From Bombyx mori (taxonomy: Eukaryota > Arthropoda > Insecta > Lepidoptera > Bombycidae): a DNA stretch of 64,000 nt. Both the position numbers and the translations under genes were made by a program. The notes beneath the pieces are model-generated. The model was not told the DNA's origin and made no database searches. It saw only the letters and a list, made by a program, of their open reading frames with translations. Positions 20,680-32,834 of this stretch are shown here, one piece after another (the stretch's first letter is position 1; every line of letters starts with the position of its first letter). Location: the NCBI RefSeq assembly GCF_030269925.1, contig NC_085120.1, forward strand, positions 10,009,501 to 10,073,500, read 5' to 3'.

Positions 20680-22086
20680 ATTTATTAAATCACTTTAATT
20701 GCATTGTCATCGCTCTAAGCTACAGTGCCGTCGTAAGATCGCTGTGACAGATACGACTTAATGCTTCATAAACTCTTTTAGGAGACTGCAAAACTGCCAT
20801 ACTTTTAAAGTAATGAAGATTCCAAAATGTAGTGTCGTAAAATGAGTGTATAAAATTTTACACCTTCAACATAATACACGCTTACATTGTTACGTGAATT
20901 CTCTAATAAACTGCCAATTCTAGTTATGTTACTATTGAAGCAATTTTTATATGTTTTTAAATCATAAAGGTGGTGATTTTGAAAAGTCATAGGCGTGGAA
21001 GATATTTCTATAATTTTTTTGATGGATTTGTTTTTCATAACTAACAGAAGAACACTGTTGTGAGATAATGATGTTCGACTAAATATTAACTGTGATTTTA
21101 AGAAACATGATGTTGTATTGTTAGTTCAACTTTTATTTTGTCACTTTCTTTTATTTTAAATACTAATAGACAGCACAAATACCCAAAAATTATCTGTAAG
21201 TATTTCATATTTGTTAATAATATTATCTCTATTTTTTTATTGAATAGTTTATAATTTTTTATTTCACCGTAATAAAATATTTATCTAATAAAATATTCAA
21301 GGCAAATTTGGTACAGCACATAATGCACTAAGAATAATTGTTTTAAGCCTCTTATTCATTGGCTCCTTAAGCTATAATAATATTAAATTGTCTAATGATA
21401 AACATTATTTACCTTGGATAATGCTTGAAACTTCAACCGAAATAAATGTACATATCATCTAGATTAAACAAAAAAATATTGAAATTCATCCATAGGTTAA
21501 CACTGAATGAATATAACGCATCTTTCCAAAACTAACTAAGTCTAGAATACGAATAATGCTGTCTCAAACTTGGCCAAGCTCCATTTCCAAGTGAATCTTC
21601 AATGAGCCATCAGCGAAACGGGAACTGTTAGAATCCCGTCTTCAAGTCTAGCTTAATACTTCGGACGGGGCATGATCAAGTTTTAGTTTCTCAAAGTTTC
21701 TTAAACTTTAAAAAGGATACGCCTTATTGAATTTTCTAGTTTCATTTTGTGTAAATTCCGTGTAAATGTTTGATCAGAAAAGTTTGTAAATGCGGCTTTG
21801 TCTGGTCGCGACAAAACTTGTGATGAAGTTGCATCTTTTGTGTTGCCTCGGTTAGTTTATAAGGCGGCTCTGACGTAAAAGGGAACTTTAAAATTTAATG
21901 CATTTAAAAATAATTGAAAATTCAAAACGGTTAACCTACTAACAAATTCAATAGATTTTAGATGTTTTTTTATAAGGTACTATAATGAATTTACTATACT
22001 ATACATAATTATATCATACAAATTACGAGAAAAATGAAAGTCAATATACACATATATGTCAATACACACAAATAGATAGAAAAATG
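20680..22086. other. 1.4 kb of non-coding DNA, nothing recognised
   Basis: AT-rich. Only short chance ORFs occur (for example 20805-21038, minus) with no domain I recognise. Confidence 0.45.
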
Positions 22087-22337
22087 TTTTTTTTTTATTG
22101 CTTAGATGTGTGGACGAGCTCACAGCCCACCTGGTGTTAAGTGGTTACTGGAGCCCATAGACATCTACAACATAAATGCGCCACACACCTTGAGATATAA
22201 GTTCTAAGGTCTCAGTATAGTTACAACGGCTGCCCGACCCTTCAAACCGAAACGCATTAGTGCTTCACGGCAGAAACCGGAGGGGCGGTGGTACCTACCC
22301 GTGCGGACTCACAAGAGGTCCTACCTACCACCAGTAA
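22087..22337 (-). repeat. Bm1 SINE, headless form
   Basis: From the poly(T) and 'gcttagatgtgtggacgagc' to 'ctacctaccaccagta'. The 4-bp repeat 'ctac' is doubled near the end. Confidence 0.9.
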
Positions 22338-22665
22338 AAAATAATGTAATTCTTATTAATCAATTGGAACAGTTTCTTTACTATTTTCATCTGTTGGGGC
22401 TCTCAAATAAATTCACAGCTTCATAGCGCGTTTATTTGGGAAGCAGCCAAAACGTAAAAGGATCTCTGAGCGTTATCTTCAGATTACAAGCGATATTTTT
22501 ACACGATTTCAAACAAATGAAGACATCTTTAATGTATTTCAAAGAAAATATAAACATAGACAAGAATTAATAGGTATGTATAATTCAAATACGTAATAGG
22601 ATAGGAAAGATCCGCTTATCATCTTCACAAACTGAAGCGTGTGTCACATGTAAATTTATTAAATA
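22338..22665. other. Non-coding DNA
   Basis: Nothing recognised. Confidence 0.4.
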
Positions 22666-23064
22666 CTAGAGGTCCCACAGTAGTCGAAATTCGACTATAA
22701 TTAATTGGAATTGTAAGTTTGTACACTATTACGATTGTATTTTCAACGCCAAGACTATAGAAAAATATGAATAAAGACAAACAATGTTTAATCTATTCTC
22801 AATTTGACCAAAGACGTCAAGAACAAAAGTTTGACAATAAACAATAGTATGCATGCGTGTGTGTGTCAAATACATGGTAGTGTGTGTAATGTTTTCTTTA
22901 TTGATTTAATGTATCTTTTATGCATTATTTAAAAAAAAATATTAGCATTGTGCACTTCTTCTCTATATTCTCTTTAAGTGTGAAAATTTTCGTACTCCTC
23001 TGTCCGCGCAATTTTCGTAAAAAGGGACACAAAGTTTTTGCTTCACGTATTTAATATATATAGA
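22666..23064 (-). mobile_element. Hel-N non-autonomous Helitron
   Basis: On the minus strand it starts 'TCTATATATATTAAATACGT' and ends with the perfect palindrome TAGTCGAA/TTCGACTA, then ~10 nt and CTAG followed by T. This is the classic Helitron 3' structure. ~400 bp and non-coding. Related copies are at 29908, 30609 and 63554. Confidence 0.82.
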
Positions 23065-23380
23065 TATATAGATGAATGATGAAAAATTTGGGTTTAAATT
23101 TAATTTTCATCGAGTATTAATTCTTTTCTCGCATTCGCTATGTAGCAAATAAACATGATTTAAAAAAATGCACCAAGCAATGACGTCAAAGGAGTGAATA
23201 TTTTTAACCAAGAATTTCTTGTGGCTAATTTAATGATGCACTTGCTAAAATCGATATGATTAAAGACTCGTAGAGAGTTGATTAGTCGGAGAGTTTCCAG
23301 TATATTATGCCTCATAAAATTACACAATAAACCAAATTGTAAATATAAAAAACTTGAGAGGTGTCAAGGGACACCCGGAT
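23065..23380. other. Non-coding DNA
   Basis: Nothing recognised. Confidence 0.4.
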
Positions 23381-23639
23381 GGAACGAAGTTCCTTTCGAT
23401 TAATTAGTGAAGGAATTGTAATAATTTTTTTTTTTTAACTTATAATAATATTTCTTTTATTATTAACAAATATAATGTTATATAAACTTAATTAGTAGGC
23501 TCAATTTTCGTAATTACTTCATACAATATGAATTACTTCGTACAATAGCTTACTATAGCAAAAAGTGTCGTCACAACTTTTCGTAAGAATTTTTTCCGTC
23601 TAGCCCCCTTTCACAACGCACGATAAGGAACTTCGTTCC
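23381..23639. repeat. Inverted-repeat-bounded segment, possible MITE
   Basis: 'ggaacgaagttcctttcg' at 23381 is mirrored by 'cgataaggaacttcgttcc' ending at 23639. Each arm is itself a near-palindrome (GGAAC..GTTCC). The 259-bp segment is AT-rich without an ORF. No clear TSD was found. Confidence 0.45.
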
Positions 23640-24534
23640 AAAAAAACTGAACTATTCGTAATACGAGAATGAAGCGCAAAACATTAAACATTCATTCTGC
23701 ATTGTTATTGAATATGTTATGTGTAGGCGATACCCTCGTACGATTGCTGCCCTTGTCTGGACGATGTCGTCGAGAAGTCGTTTGCACCGACTGAAATGCA
23801 ATGTCGTACCCATTAACAAGCCACGATCGTCTTTATCCCTAAACAATAAAACCCATTTTCCAATACAATCTATTTCCGTCACTTAATATACTTCGCTATT
23901 TAGTCATTCGTTTGTATGAAGAAAAATGAACCATATTCGTCAGTTTTAAATAGGGTATTGGTATGCGTTTGCGATCCACAAAGAACGTTACGCAGACTCC
24001 AGCTGTTTCAGCGTCTCGATGCACGATAAAATCGATTCTAGATTAAGGGCAATAAAGCTTACATTGTCGTTTATGTGTTTTCGAAATATGACGTACTGGA
24101 AATCGCTCGGTACTCGACGGCAATTGTCTTTTATTCCAGGAAGAGCTTAACGGACTCGTTGCGTTTATGTGGTTCTGGACCAAAGCAGAACGGGTTATGG
24201 ATTATTTTTGTAGGAACTTGGTTAAGGTCACCCGAGTCGGTGAGTCCGTCGACATTACCGTTTTAGTTCGAATGGTTTCATGCAGTTTTTATTGCATAGG
24301 TCACAAACCTTTGCTTTCGTTTTTATTGCGTTCTTCAAGGATTTCTGAGTAAGATGTTTAATTAGGTGAACTGTATAGCCATTTGTTAGTGCTTCGGGAA
24401 CAAGGAGCGCTTTGTCAAGTTCAAGGTTCCGAACGACGCCGCGACGTTGATTTAACGGTTTTGAAACGGGATAGAGGCAAAAGATTCAATATATTAGAAT
24501 AAGTTTAAGATTCACATCGACACGAGTCATTTTT
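23640..24534. other. Non-coding DNA, nothing recognised
   Basis: Somewhat less AT-rich than its surroundings, but the short ORFs (23652-23882 minus, 24075-24266 plus) show no family features. Confidence 0.4.
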
Positions 24535-24976
24535 TTTTTGTTTTTTTTTTATTGCTTATATGGTTAGACGAGCTCACAGCCCACCTGGTGTTGAGTGGCT
24601 ACTGGAGCCCATAGACATTTACAATGCAAATGCGCCACCCACCTTGAGATATAAGTTCTAAGGTCTCAGTATATGTACAACGGCTGCCCCACTCTTCAAA
24701 CCGAAACGCATTACTGCTTCACGGCAGAAATAGGCGGGGGGTGGTACCTACCCGTGCGGACTCACATGAGGTACCACCAGTAATTACGCAAATTATAATT
24801 TTGCGGGTTTAATTTTTATTACACGATGTTATTCCTTCACCGTGGAAGCCGATCATGAACATTTGTTAAGTACATATTTCATTAGAAAAATTGGTACCCG
24901 CCTGCGGGATTCGAACACCGGTGCATCGCTAGATACGAATGCACCGGACGTCTTATCCTTGAGGCCACGGCGACAT
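24535..24976 (-). repeat. Bm1 SINE, full length
   Basis: From the poly(T) and 'gcttatatggttagacgagc' to the head 'gaggccacggcgacatc'. The B box ('gggattcgaacaccgg') and the internal palindrome are intact. Confidence 0.93.
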
Positions 24977-25295
24977 CAAATATTCAAAAATTCTCTTAAG
25001 ATAATTTCGATCGTATAGTTGTAAGAACCACTGTGTACAAATTCAGCACTTTGCCTTGCTTAGTCGTGCGCACATGGTTTATGTTGCAAGCCAGATTTTG
25101 TTTCTTTTTACTTGTGTTTTTTATGAACAGTTTTGCTTACTATGTGTATTGTGTGCACAAAAAAAAACTATTTTTAACTTCAAATTTAGAATTCTGATAA
25201 AGATATGTTTCACGATCCATTTTTCAAGTTTATTAAGAATTCGTATTTTATATTATTTCTCACGAAAATTAAGAGCATACCGTCTATATTTTATA
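24977..25295. other. Non-coding DNA
   Basis: A 108-codon frame starts at 25056 but is Phe/Leu-rich from AT bias and has no recognisable domain. Confidence 0.4.
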
Positions 25296-25368
25296 ATAGT
25301 GGGCGGTGAGCATCGTCCATGGGCATCAGCAATTTTCGGGGGTCAGCCAAGCCGCTGGCCATTTGGAA
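25296..25368 (-). repeat. Decayed LINE C tail
   Basis: 'gtgagcatcgtccatgggca' through 'gccaagccgctggcc' is a diverged minus-strand LINE C 3' tail. Confidence 0.5.
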
Positions 25369-25815
25369 ATATCATTACATAAGATTAAGATTACAATGCA
25401 ACTGGAGCCAAGGCGTCCGGCGAGCTATCTCGTTTGGACAACACTGTTTTATTGCGATCTACCGTGTTCCTTACTAATGGCGGGATAGCCATTATCCCAC
25501 TGAGAATTCTATCGGATGTCTGCAGATGAGTGCAACTGACTCATGTCGTTTTACTTACAAGCCACGGTTACCTCTTAACATCTAGTAGGCTATGAATTTA
25601 CCTTTAATACGAAATTTAAAAAGGCAAAACAATAAAATAGTTTACTTGTGTTATTTCTTGCTAAACTATCTCGTGATGCCTTTGATGCTAATCGATACTA
25701 ATGCGTTATTCTACCAAAACGAGAATACATTTCCAATTTTCATGAAAATAAAGTCAAAATTTCATTGGAACAAAGGTAAAAAAAAGGTCCCTTCTGTTCC
25801 TAAACTTATTTATCA
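25369..25815. other. Non-coding DNA
   Basis: Nothing recognised. Confidence 0.4.
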
Positions 25816-26072
25816 CCTTTTTTCCCTACTTATGCTTGAGAGGTTCAGCTTTGCCCTAACATGTAGGTAAGATCACGGGGCTCAAACCTGACGACGTTAC
25901 TCACACGAATCCTAGTAAGAGTCGTGCTTCGCAGGATCTACCACTGGATCGGAAACGCGACCCACTGAGAAGATCCAGCAAGAAACTCAGTGGGCTGTGT
26001 CTGTAGGTTAATTTACTCGTCGAGCCCTTCTTCGCAAGTGATGGGTTCGACGAGAACGATGACCGGATAACC
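25816..26072 (-). repeat. LINE B 3' end
   Basis: A T-run, then 'ccctacttatgcttgagagg' (3' terminus in minus sense), 'gatctaccactggatcgg', hairpin arms 'cccactgag' and 'ctcagtggg', and the last codons of the reading frame. 5'-truncated and moderately diverged. Confidence 0.8.
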
Positions 26073-26592
26073 ACCAGTTATCTATCTCCCTAGCAATAAC
26101 CGAAGGCTGTAGTCATATTAAGATTTATCTTAACGAAATTCTACATCTTTCATTTTGAATCGTTCAAAAGAAATCCAACTATAGAAATCGTAAAGTGTTT
26201 ATTTAAAACATCAAACGTCAATTCCTTCACCTTGAATATATTATCGACATAATTCCTCCTTCGAAAATGTCGCACGAAATAATGTTTCTACTAAGCGTAA
26301 TGTACTACGCCCTTGATACAATATCATCCTGCTATTGCCACCCTGACTTTGACTATCCTCCACGAACAGTGATACAAGATCTTTCAAATTGTGTCAATTC
26401 ACTTCCTTATTTTTTTTCTTTCTAAATTTGAATAGAGATAATAAGATACCGTAATAGCAAACCAGGTACACTAAAATCATAATTCTACCGATTTTAAGTG
26501 TAGAACAGTGTTTTTTTCTCTCTCAAACATGCAGATAATGGTATTCTACAAACTACCCTACATATATACTATACTACACTACTTTTATTTTA
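26073..26592. other. Non-coding DNA
   Basis: Nothing recognised. Confidence 0.4.
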
Positions 26593-26831
26593 TTTTATTG
26601 CTTAGATAGGTGGACGAACTCACAGTCGACCTGGCGTTAAGTGGTTACTGGAGCCCATAGACATCTACGACGTAAATGCACACCCACCTTGAGATATAAG
26701 TTCTGTCTCAAGTATAGTTACAACGGCTGCCCCACCCTTCAAACCGATACGCATTACTGCTTCACGGCAGAAATAGGCAAGGTGGTGATACCTACCCGTG
26801 CGGACTCACAAGAGGTCCTACCACCAGTGAA
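26593..26831 (-). repeat. Bm1 SINE, headless form
   Basis: 'ttattgcttagataggtgga' to 'cctaccaccagtg', ending at the recurrent truncation point. Confidence 0.88.
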
Positions 26832-26978
26832 ACTGTCCGTTACAAATAAAACGATTTTACTCCGTATATTGTCAAGTGTCTGCCGTGTCGGACGAGATAT
26901 GTGCGACTGACTTCAACAAGCAATGTACAACCGCATGCGCTACTGAAACTATGTCCCTACAACGAACAAAAGAATTTC
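26832..26978. other. Short spacer
   Basis: Nothing recognised. Confidence 0.4.
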
Positions 26979-27310
26979 TTTTTTTTTTTTTCTTTTTTTT
27001 TTTTCCTACCTATGTTGATAGCCTTGAGAGACTATTTCAGCTGTACCCTAACGTGTAGGTGAACTCACGGGGCTCAAACCGGAGTGATGCTGACACTAGC
27101 CCTAGCAAGAGCAGTGCTTCGCAGAATCTACCACCGGATCGGAAACGCGACCCACTGAGTGGATCCGGCGAGAAACTCAGTGGGCTGTGTCTATGGGTTA
27201 ATTAGCTCGTCGAGCCATTCGTCGCAAGCAACGGGTTCGACGAGGACGGTGACCGGCGCCTAAAAGCATCGTTAATGGATCGAAAGGATCCGTAATGACG
27301 TGTTTTGGGC
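26979..27310 (-). repeat. LINE B 3' end
   Basis: A long poly(T) (26979-27004), then 'cctacctatgttgatagcct' and the complete 3'UTR. One hairpin arm is altered ('cactgagtggatcc' in place of 'cactgagaagatcc'). The last ~25 codons of the reading frame follow up to 27310. 5'-truncated. Confidence 0.82.
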
Positions 27311-27604
27311 GAGAATTTCTTAAAAACTACAATTAATATCGAAAAACGTCCACCGATAATATCCAAGACAGAACTGTTGGTCTGTATGCTAATGTCGTTC
27401 TCCGGTGACGTTGCAGACGGAACCCGCATTAGGTAATGAGAAGTCAATGATTTTACTATCTTAATGATATGTAAATTTCCTGAGATAAGGGTACGGCTGA
27501 AGGACGATTGTGTGGCGTCTGACTACTACTGTTTTCATTAAAAATAATTGTTCGTCCATTTTAGTTTTTAATCTAAACTGATTATTGGTACAGTTTTGTT
27601 ACAT
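27311..27604. other. Non-coding DNA
   Basis: Nothing recognised. Confidence 0.4.
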
Positions 27605-27737
27605 ATTTTTTTTATTGCCTTTGTAGGCAGACGAGCATACGGCCCACCTGATGGTGAGTGGTTACCGTCGCCCATGGACTTCAGCAATGCCAAGGGCAGA
27701 GCCAAGCCGCTGCCTACCGACCAAGCCGCTGCCTACA
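27605..27737 (-). repeat. LINE C 3' tail with a duplicated end
   Basis: 'ttattgcctttgtaggcaga' through 'gccaagccgctgcctac'. The last 17 bp ('accaagccgctgcctac') are directly repeated at the 5' boundary, which may be a local slippage or part of the target duplication. Confidence 0.8.
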
Positions 27738-27857
27738 TTCAACTACATTCAACTATTCTTATTTGAATAATGGTCAAAACATAAGACATATTGAGGGTGG
27801 TCGTACATAAATATGCACCGCGACCTTCTAAATGATTGAAACGGTAGACAGGGGCTT

Positions 27858-27949
27858 TAAACGGTAAGCGGCGGCTTGACTCTGGTAACCACTCACCATC
27901 AGGTGGGCCGTATGCTCGTTTGCCTACAAGTGCAATTAAAAAAAAACTA
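27858..27949 (+). repeat. LINE C 3' tail with internal deletion
   Basis: 'cggtaagcggcggcttgact' joins directly to 'ggtaaccactcaccatcagg'; about 30 bp of the usual tail are missing between them. Ends in poly(A). Confidence 0.75.
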
Positions 27950-28087
27950 AAAGAGCATGTCGAGTGCTTAAGAAGACTCACGATTGAATTATAAAAAGAC
28001 GTCAGTTTAGTACTCCTCAATCTATTGAGAATTTTGTGAAAAAACGATGAACAAATTTAAATAAACAAAACAATAATAATCAAGATT

Positions 28088-28345
28088 TTGTCTGACTCAG
28101 TGATGCAGTAATTAGCACCTATAACTGCTGGACTGAGGATTGTGGGTTCGATTCCCACATTGGGCAAACATTCGTGTGTCTAACAGATTTTCTCTGTATC
28201 TACTTATAGATGTTTTTTTCTTTCTATATATGTATCTAATTAAAACGTATTTAAGTATGTATGTCAGTATCTAGTTCATTTAGTACAGGGAATCCTATTT
28301 TAGGGCTAGGAGCGTGCGGACTTGTTCCCGGTTACTAACATTAAG
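28088..28345 (+). repeat. SINE X
   Basis: Head 'gtgatgcagtaattagcacc' and B-box-like 'gtgggttcgattcccacatt', the best-preserved Pol III promoter of this family. A T-rich middle with 'taagtatgtatgtcagtatc' follows, then 'cagggaatcctattttaggg'. Confidence 0.78.
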
Positions 28346-28527
28346 CCCCTCAATAAACTAAGACATAAAATAGCTACGACAAAAATAGCCAAACTCAACT
28401 CACTAACAACACTAACAACTAAACTCTCTAAACAGCAAAATGATGTCCCAAATGTGGTGAAGAAATGCTCATGATTCAGCCTTAAGTCCAAGAATGATAA
28501 ATTGACTAGTAGCCATTGATCATAATC

Positions 28528-28736
28528 ACTAGTGGTAGGACATCTTGTGAGTCCGCACGGTACCACCGCCCTGCCTATTTCTGCCGTGAAGCATTAATGC
28601 GTTTCTGTTTGAAGGGTGGGGCAGCCGTTGTACTGTAAAAACTGAGAACCTATAAATATCTCAAGGTAGGTAACCACTAAACACCAGGTGGGCCGTGAGC
28701 TCGTTCACCCATCTCTAAGCAATAAACAAAAATAAT
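28528..28736 (+). repeat. Bm1 SINE, headless form
   Basis: Starts 'cactagtggtaggacatctt' and ends 'ctctaagcaataaacaaaa'. The central region is shortened. Confidence 0.85.
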
Positions 28737-29044
28737 AATAATAAACATAATTGCAAAGTATCATGTTGATACAACAATTATTCTTGGGTATAAAATGAAC
28801 TGAAAGATCCTATTACATTCACGTGTAAGTCTGACTTATAGGGCGTATTAACCGATCGGATAATAAAAGATTTATTATCGCATTGACAGCTGTCTTCAGT
28901 AAGTCTTCGGCACGAGAGCAACACGTTGGCTCCCGTCCAACCCTGCGCTAAACAAACGACCTGAGTATTCATACTACGCGCTTATTTGGCGTTGTTCTTC
29001 ACAGATTTCGAGAAAGTCTAACAATGACTTTATTTACTTATTTA
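28737..29044. other. Non-coding DNA
   Basis: Nothing recognised. Confidence 0.4.
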
Positions 29045-29278
29045 CTAGCTGACCCGCCAGACTTCGTATGGTCTCAATCGATAAATAAAAGACCTAAACT
29101 TTTGTATAAAATAAACTTAAAACAAACAAAAGGAATTTTGATATTTATCTACCTTTTAAACCTTCTCTGGACTTCTACAAATAATTCAAGACCAAAATTA
29201 GCCAAATCGGTCCAGCCGTTCTCGTGTTTAAGCGAGACTAACGAACAGCAATTCATTTGTATATACCTATATATAGAT
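29045..29278 (-). mobile_element. Helitron-like element, minus-strand CTAG end
   Basis: Plus-strand 'ctagctgacccgccagactt' is the reverse of a CTAG terminus with T beyond it. The other side carries 'aaatcggtccagccgttctc', common in insect repeats, and stops near the 'tatatagat' run, consistent with a TC..A 5' end. Confidence 0.6.
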
Positions 29279-29490
29279 AAGTAGATAAAGATTAATTACA
29301 CTTCATGTAAAATTTACATTGGCCTAAGGTATTCACTACCAGTCAAAAGTAGTGCAGAGTAAATAGTGGTAGGTGCAATGAAATTTATATTAAATTACAA
29401 ATACATACACACAAAAAATATATTACACAATCACATATACATACATAATACATAAATACATAATATATGGATACATATAATAAGCAGTTT
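29279..29490. other. Non-coding DNA with an (ATAC)n-like patch
   Basis: 'acatacataatacataaata' type microsatellite near 29430-29480. Confidence 0.5.
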
Positions 29491-29733
29491 GTTACTGGTG
29501 GTAGGACCTCTTGTGAGTCCGCACAGGTAGGTACCACCACCCCGCCTATTTCTGCCGTGAAGCAGTAATGCGTTTCGGCTTGAAGGGTGGCACAGCCGTT
29601 GTAACTATACTGAGACCTTTTAGAATCTCAAGGTGGGTGGCGCATTTACGTTGTAAATGTCTATGGGCTCCAGTAACCACTTAACACCGGATGGGCTGTG
29701 AGCTCGTTCACCCATCTAAGCAATAAATAAAAA
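29491..29733 (+). repeat. Bm1 SINE, headless form
   Basis: Begins 'tactggtggtaggacctctt' and ends 'catctaagcaataaataaaa'. Confidence 0.92.
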
Positions 29734-29907
29734 AGTAAAATGTATAAAATTAAATATAAATACATGGCTTTAAGTAGTCAAAAGAGCTAATGACGTCACC
29801 TTGACTCGACTAATGAGGCGACCAAAGTGAAGTTTTCTTTATTTTTAAGTAGTACTGCTTTTTACGCTTTGAAAACAGTTTATAACATCATTCATATGAG
29901 CCCATCA
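29734..29907. other. Short spacer
   Basis: Nothing recognised. Confidence 0.4.
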
Positions 29908-30335
29908 TCTATATATTAATACGTAAAGCAAAAACTTTGTATCCCTTTTTACGAAAATTGCGCGGACGAAGGAGTACCTAGTATGAAATTTTCCACACTT
30001 ATAGAGAATATCGAGAAGTGCACAACGCTAATATTTTTTTTTAATAATGCATAAAAGAGATATTAAATCAATAAAGAAAACATTACACACACTACATACC
30101 ATGTATTTGACGCACACACGCATGCATACTATTTATTGTCAAACTTTTGTTCCTGACGTCTGTGGTCAAATTGAGAATAGATTAAATAAATATTGTTTGT
30201 CTTTATTAGTATTTTTTTATAGTGTAGTCTTGGCGAAATTTGTGATTATAGAAGTATAAAATACAATCTTAATAGTGTACAAACTTACAATTTCAATTAA
30301 TTATAGTCGAATTTCGACTACTGCGGGACCTCTTG
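29908..30335 (+). mobile_element. Hel-N non-autonomous Helitron
   Basis: Starts A|TCTATATATTAATACG and ends with the TAGTCGAA/TTCGACTA-type palindrome ~11 nt before CTTG|T, so the usual CTAG is mutated. Non-coding. Confidence 0.85.
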
Positions 30336-30608
30336 TTTTTATTAATATCTGTAGTAAACATTCGTATAACATATACTTAATTAACCTCTCTTGTTGTTAC
30401 AGGTAACACAAAGATCGTATATAAACAAATTTACTCAATAAAACTAATAAGAAATTCGAGAATTCTCTACCGAACCTCAACACCTCAAGGTAAAGTATCA
30501 CATTTTTCTTTTGTTTTCTAGTAGTTTCGGTTGTTTGAACGTTAAAATTTGTACCTTGAATTTAGAAAGCCTCTAAGAGTGATTTGAAGTATTTTTGAGA
30601 TGTTTATA
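30336..30608. other. Spacer between two Hel-N copies
   Basis: Nothing recognised. Confidence 0.4.
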
Positions 30609-31018
30609 GTATATATTAATACGTGAAGCAAAAACTTTGTATCCTTTTTTACGAAAATTGCGCGGACGGAGGAGTATGAAATTTTTCACACTAATAGAGA
30701 ATATAGAGAAGAAATACACAATGCTAATTTTTTTTTTAAATAATGTATAAAAGATACATTAAATCAATAAAGAAAACATTACACACACTACCATGTATTT
30801 GACACACACACATTCTTTGTTTATTGTCAAACATTTGTTATTGCTTAAAGTCTGTAGTCAAATTGAGAATAGGTTAGTATTGTTTGTCTTTAATATTACG
30901 AGTATTTGTCTATAGTGTAGTCTTGGCGAAATCTGTAACAATAGGACCATAATAATGTTGAAACTTATAATTTCAATTAATTATTATAGTCGAATTTCGA
31001 CTACTGCGGGATCACTAG
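30609..31018 (+). mobile_element. Hel-N non-autonomous Helitron
   Basis: The 5' TC is lost ('tagTATATATTAATACGTG'). The 3' end is canonical, with palindrome then CTAG|T at 31015-31018. Same orientation as the copy 270 bp upstream. Confidence 0.85.
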
Positions 31019-31264
31019 TAGTATATAAAAGCTTCAACTACACTGCAGCTGATTGTAGAATCTATAGATGTAATATAAAAATGCCGTCATCAACTTTACG
31101 ATCCGTGGTACACCAGTTACCATATTGAATTCACCTGTGAAAGGTGCCAATACGTCTATTCCTGCCGCAAATTGGTCGTGCCTTAATAGTTTGCCACCTA
31201 CATTTGGATTGGTAATGTCTATCCTTTAAACTAAAAAGTACGATTACTTCGCGGCAAAAATAGT
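31019..31264. other. Non-coding DNA
   Basis: Nothing recognised. Confidence 0.4.
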
Positions 31265-31702
31265 CTTTTTTTATTGCTAGATGGGTGGACGAGCTCACAG
31301 CCCACCTGGTGTTAAGTGGTCACTGGAGTCCATAGACATCTACGACGTAAATGCGCCACCCACCTTGAGATATAAGTTCTAAGGTCTCAAGTATAGTTAC
31401 AACGGCTGCCCCACCTTTCAAACCGAAACGCATTACTGCTTCACGGCAGAAATAGGCAGGGCGGTGGTACCTACCCGCGCGGACTCACAAGAGGTCCTAC
31501 CCTCAGTAATTACGCAAATTATAATTTTGCGGGTTTCATTTTTATTACACGATGTTATTCCTTCACCGTGGAAATCAATCGTGAACATTTGTTGAGTACG
31601 TATTTCATTAGAAAAATTGGTACCCGCCTGAGATTCGAACACCGGTGCATCGCTCAACACGAATGCACCGGACGTCTTATCCCTTAGGCCACGACGACTT
31701 CA
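31265..31702 (-). repeat. Bm1 SINE, full length
   Basis: Complete from the poly(T) and 'gctagatgggtggacgagct' to the head 'taggccacgacgacttc'. One of the least diverged copies; the B box and palindrome are intact. Confidence 0.95.
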
Positions 31703-31985
31703 AAATAGTAATAGTCTGCATAGTAATACCTAATACGCGTTCTCACAATGGACCCTTCAATCACATAAAAATGTTCTAGTATAGGTATTCACCCGAACTA
31801 TATATCGCTAACAATACATTTTCAGTAATATCATCTGTCAGAGGGGTCCTCTGGGGTTTTAATAAGCGTTATCGTTGCTCGGCACGCCGCCTCCTCTTAT
31901 CTTCAAATTATAACAGAAACATGCCCGTCTCCCGCGTAAAGAAATAATTTACGTATAAAATCCCGCTGAAGCAGTCTGCGGTGCG
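31703..31985. other. Flank of LINE B with target duplication
   Basis: Nothing recognised except the 10-mer 'ctgcggtgcg' at 31976-31985, repeated at 33039-33048. Confidence 0.6.
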
Positions 31986-32834
31986 GTAGCGCTCTTCGCC
32001 GATGACACGGCTATCTACTACTCGTGTAGGAAGATGTCGTTGCTTCATCGGCGACTCCAGACCGCAGTAACCACCATGGGACAGTGGTTCCGGAAGTGGC
32101 GAATAGACATTAACCCCACGAAAAGCACAGCGGTGCTATTCAAAAGGGGTCGCCCTCCGAATACCACTTCGAGCACCCCACTCCCCAGTAGGCGCGTAAA
32201 CACCTCCGCCGTTAGCCCCATCACTCTCTTTGACCAGCCCATACCGTGGGCCCCGAAGGTCAAATACCTAGGCGTCACCCTCGACAGAGGGATGACATTC
32301 CGTCCCCACGTAAAAACGGTACGCGATCGCGCCGCGTTTATACTAGGACGACTCTACCCAATGCTTTGTAGACGAAGCAAACTGTCCCTCCGTAACAAGG
32401 TAACCCTCTACAAAACTTGCATACGCCCCGTCATGACGTATGCAAGCGTAGTGTTCGCTCACGCGGCCCGCACCAACTTGAAACCCCTTCAGGTAATACA
32501 ATCCCGATTCTGCAGGATAGCCGTCGGAGCACCATGGTTCCAGAGGAACGTGGACCTCCACGATGACCTGGAGCTCGACCCCGTCAGTAAGTATCTACAG
32601 TCGGCATCGCTGCGCCACTTTGAGAAGGCGGCACGACATGAGAACCCTCTTGTCGTGGCCGCCGGAAACTACATACCCGATCCTGTAGACCGTTTGGTAA
32701 ACCGTCGACGTCGCCCAAAGCACGTCATCACGGATCCTCCTGATCCACTAACGGTGCTTTTAGGCAATACAAGCACCGGTCACCGTCCTCGCCGAACCCG
32801 TCGCTTGCGACGAAGGGCTCGACGAGCGAATTAA
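31986..32834 (+). pseudogene. LINE B ORF2 C-terminal part (truncated RT)
   Basis: The frame is open from the first base of the truncated element (282 codons before the stop at 32834). An ATG occurs at 32034, but it is internal to the ancestral protein. It begins 'VALFADDTAIYYS', the RT catalytic box, then 'GQWFRKWRIDINPTKSTAVL', 'VKYLGVTLD', 'LYKTCIRPVMTYASVVFAHA', and a basic C-terminus. It lacks the endonuclease and most of the RT, so it cannot mobilise itself. It is undamaged otherwise, in keeping with recent insertion. There is no promoter of its own. Confidence 0.9.

Noticed and set aside
25056..25382. 108-codon open frame
   Set aside because: Phe/Tyr/Leu-rich from AT bias, no domain or signal I recognise, and its end runs into a decayed LINE C tail.
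28306..28566. 86-codon minus-strand frame with hydrophobic stretches
   Set aside because: Overlaps SINE X and Bm1 edges; no family resemblance.
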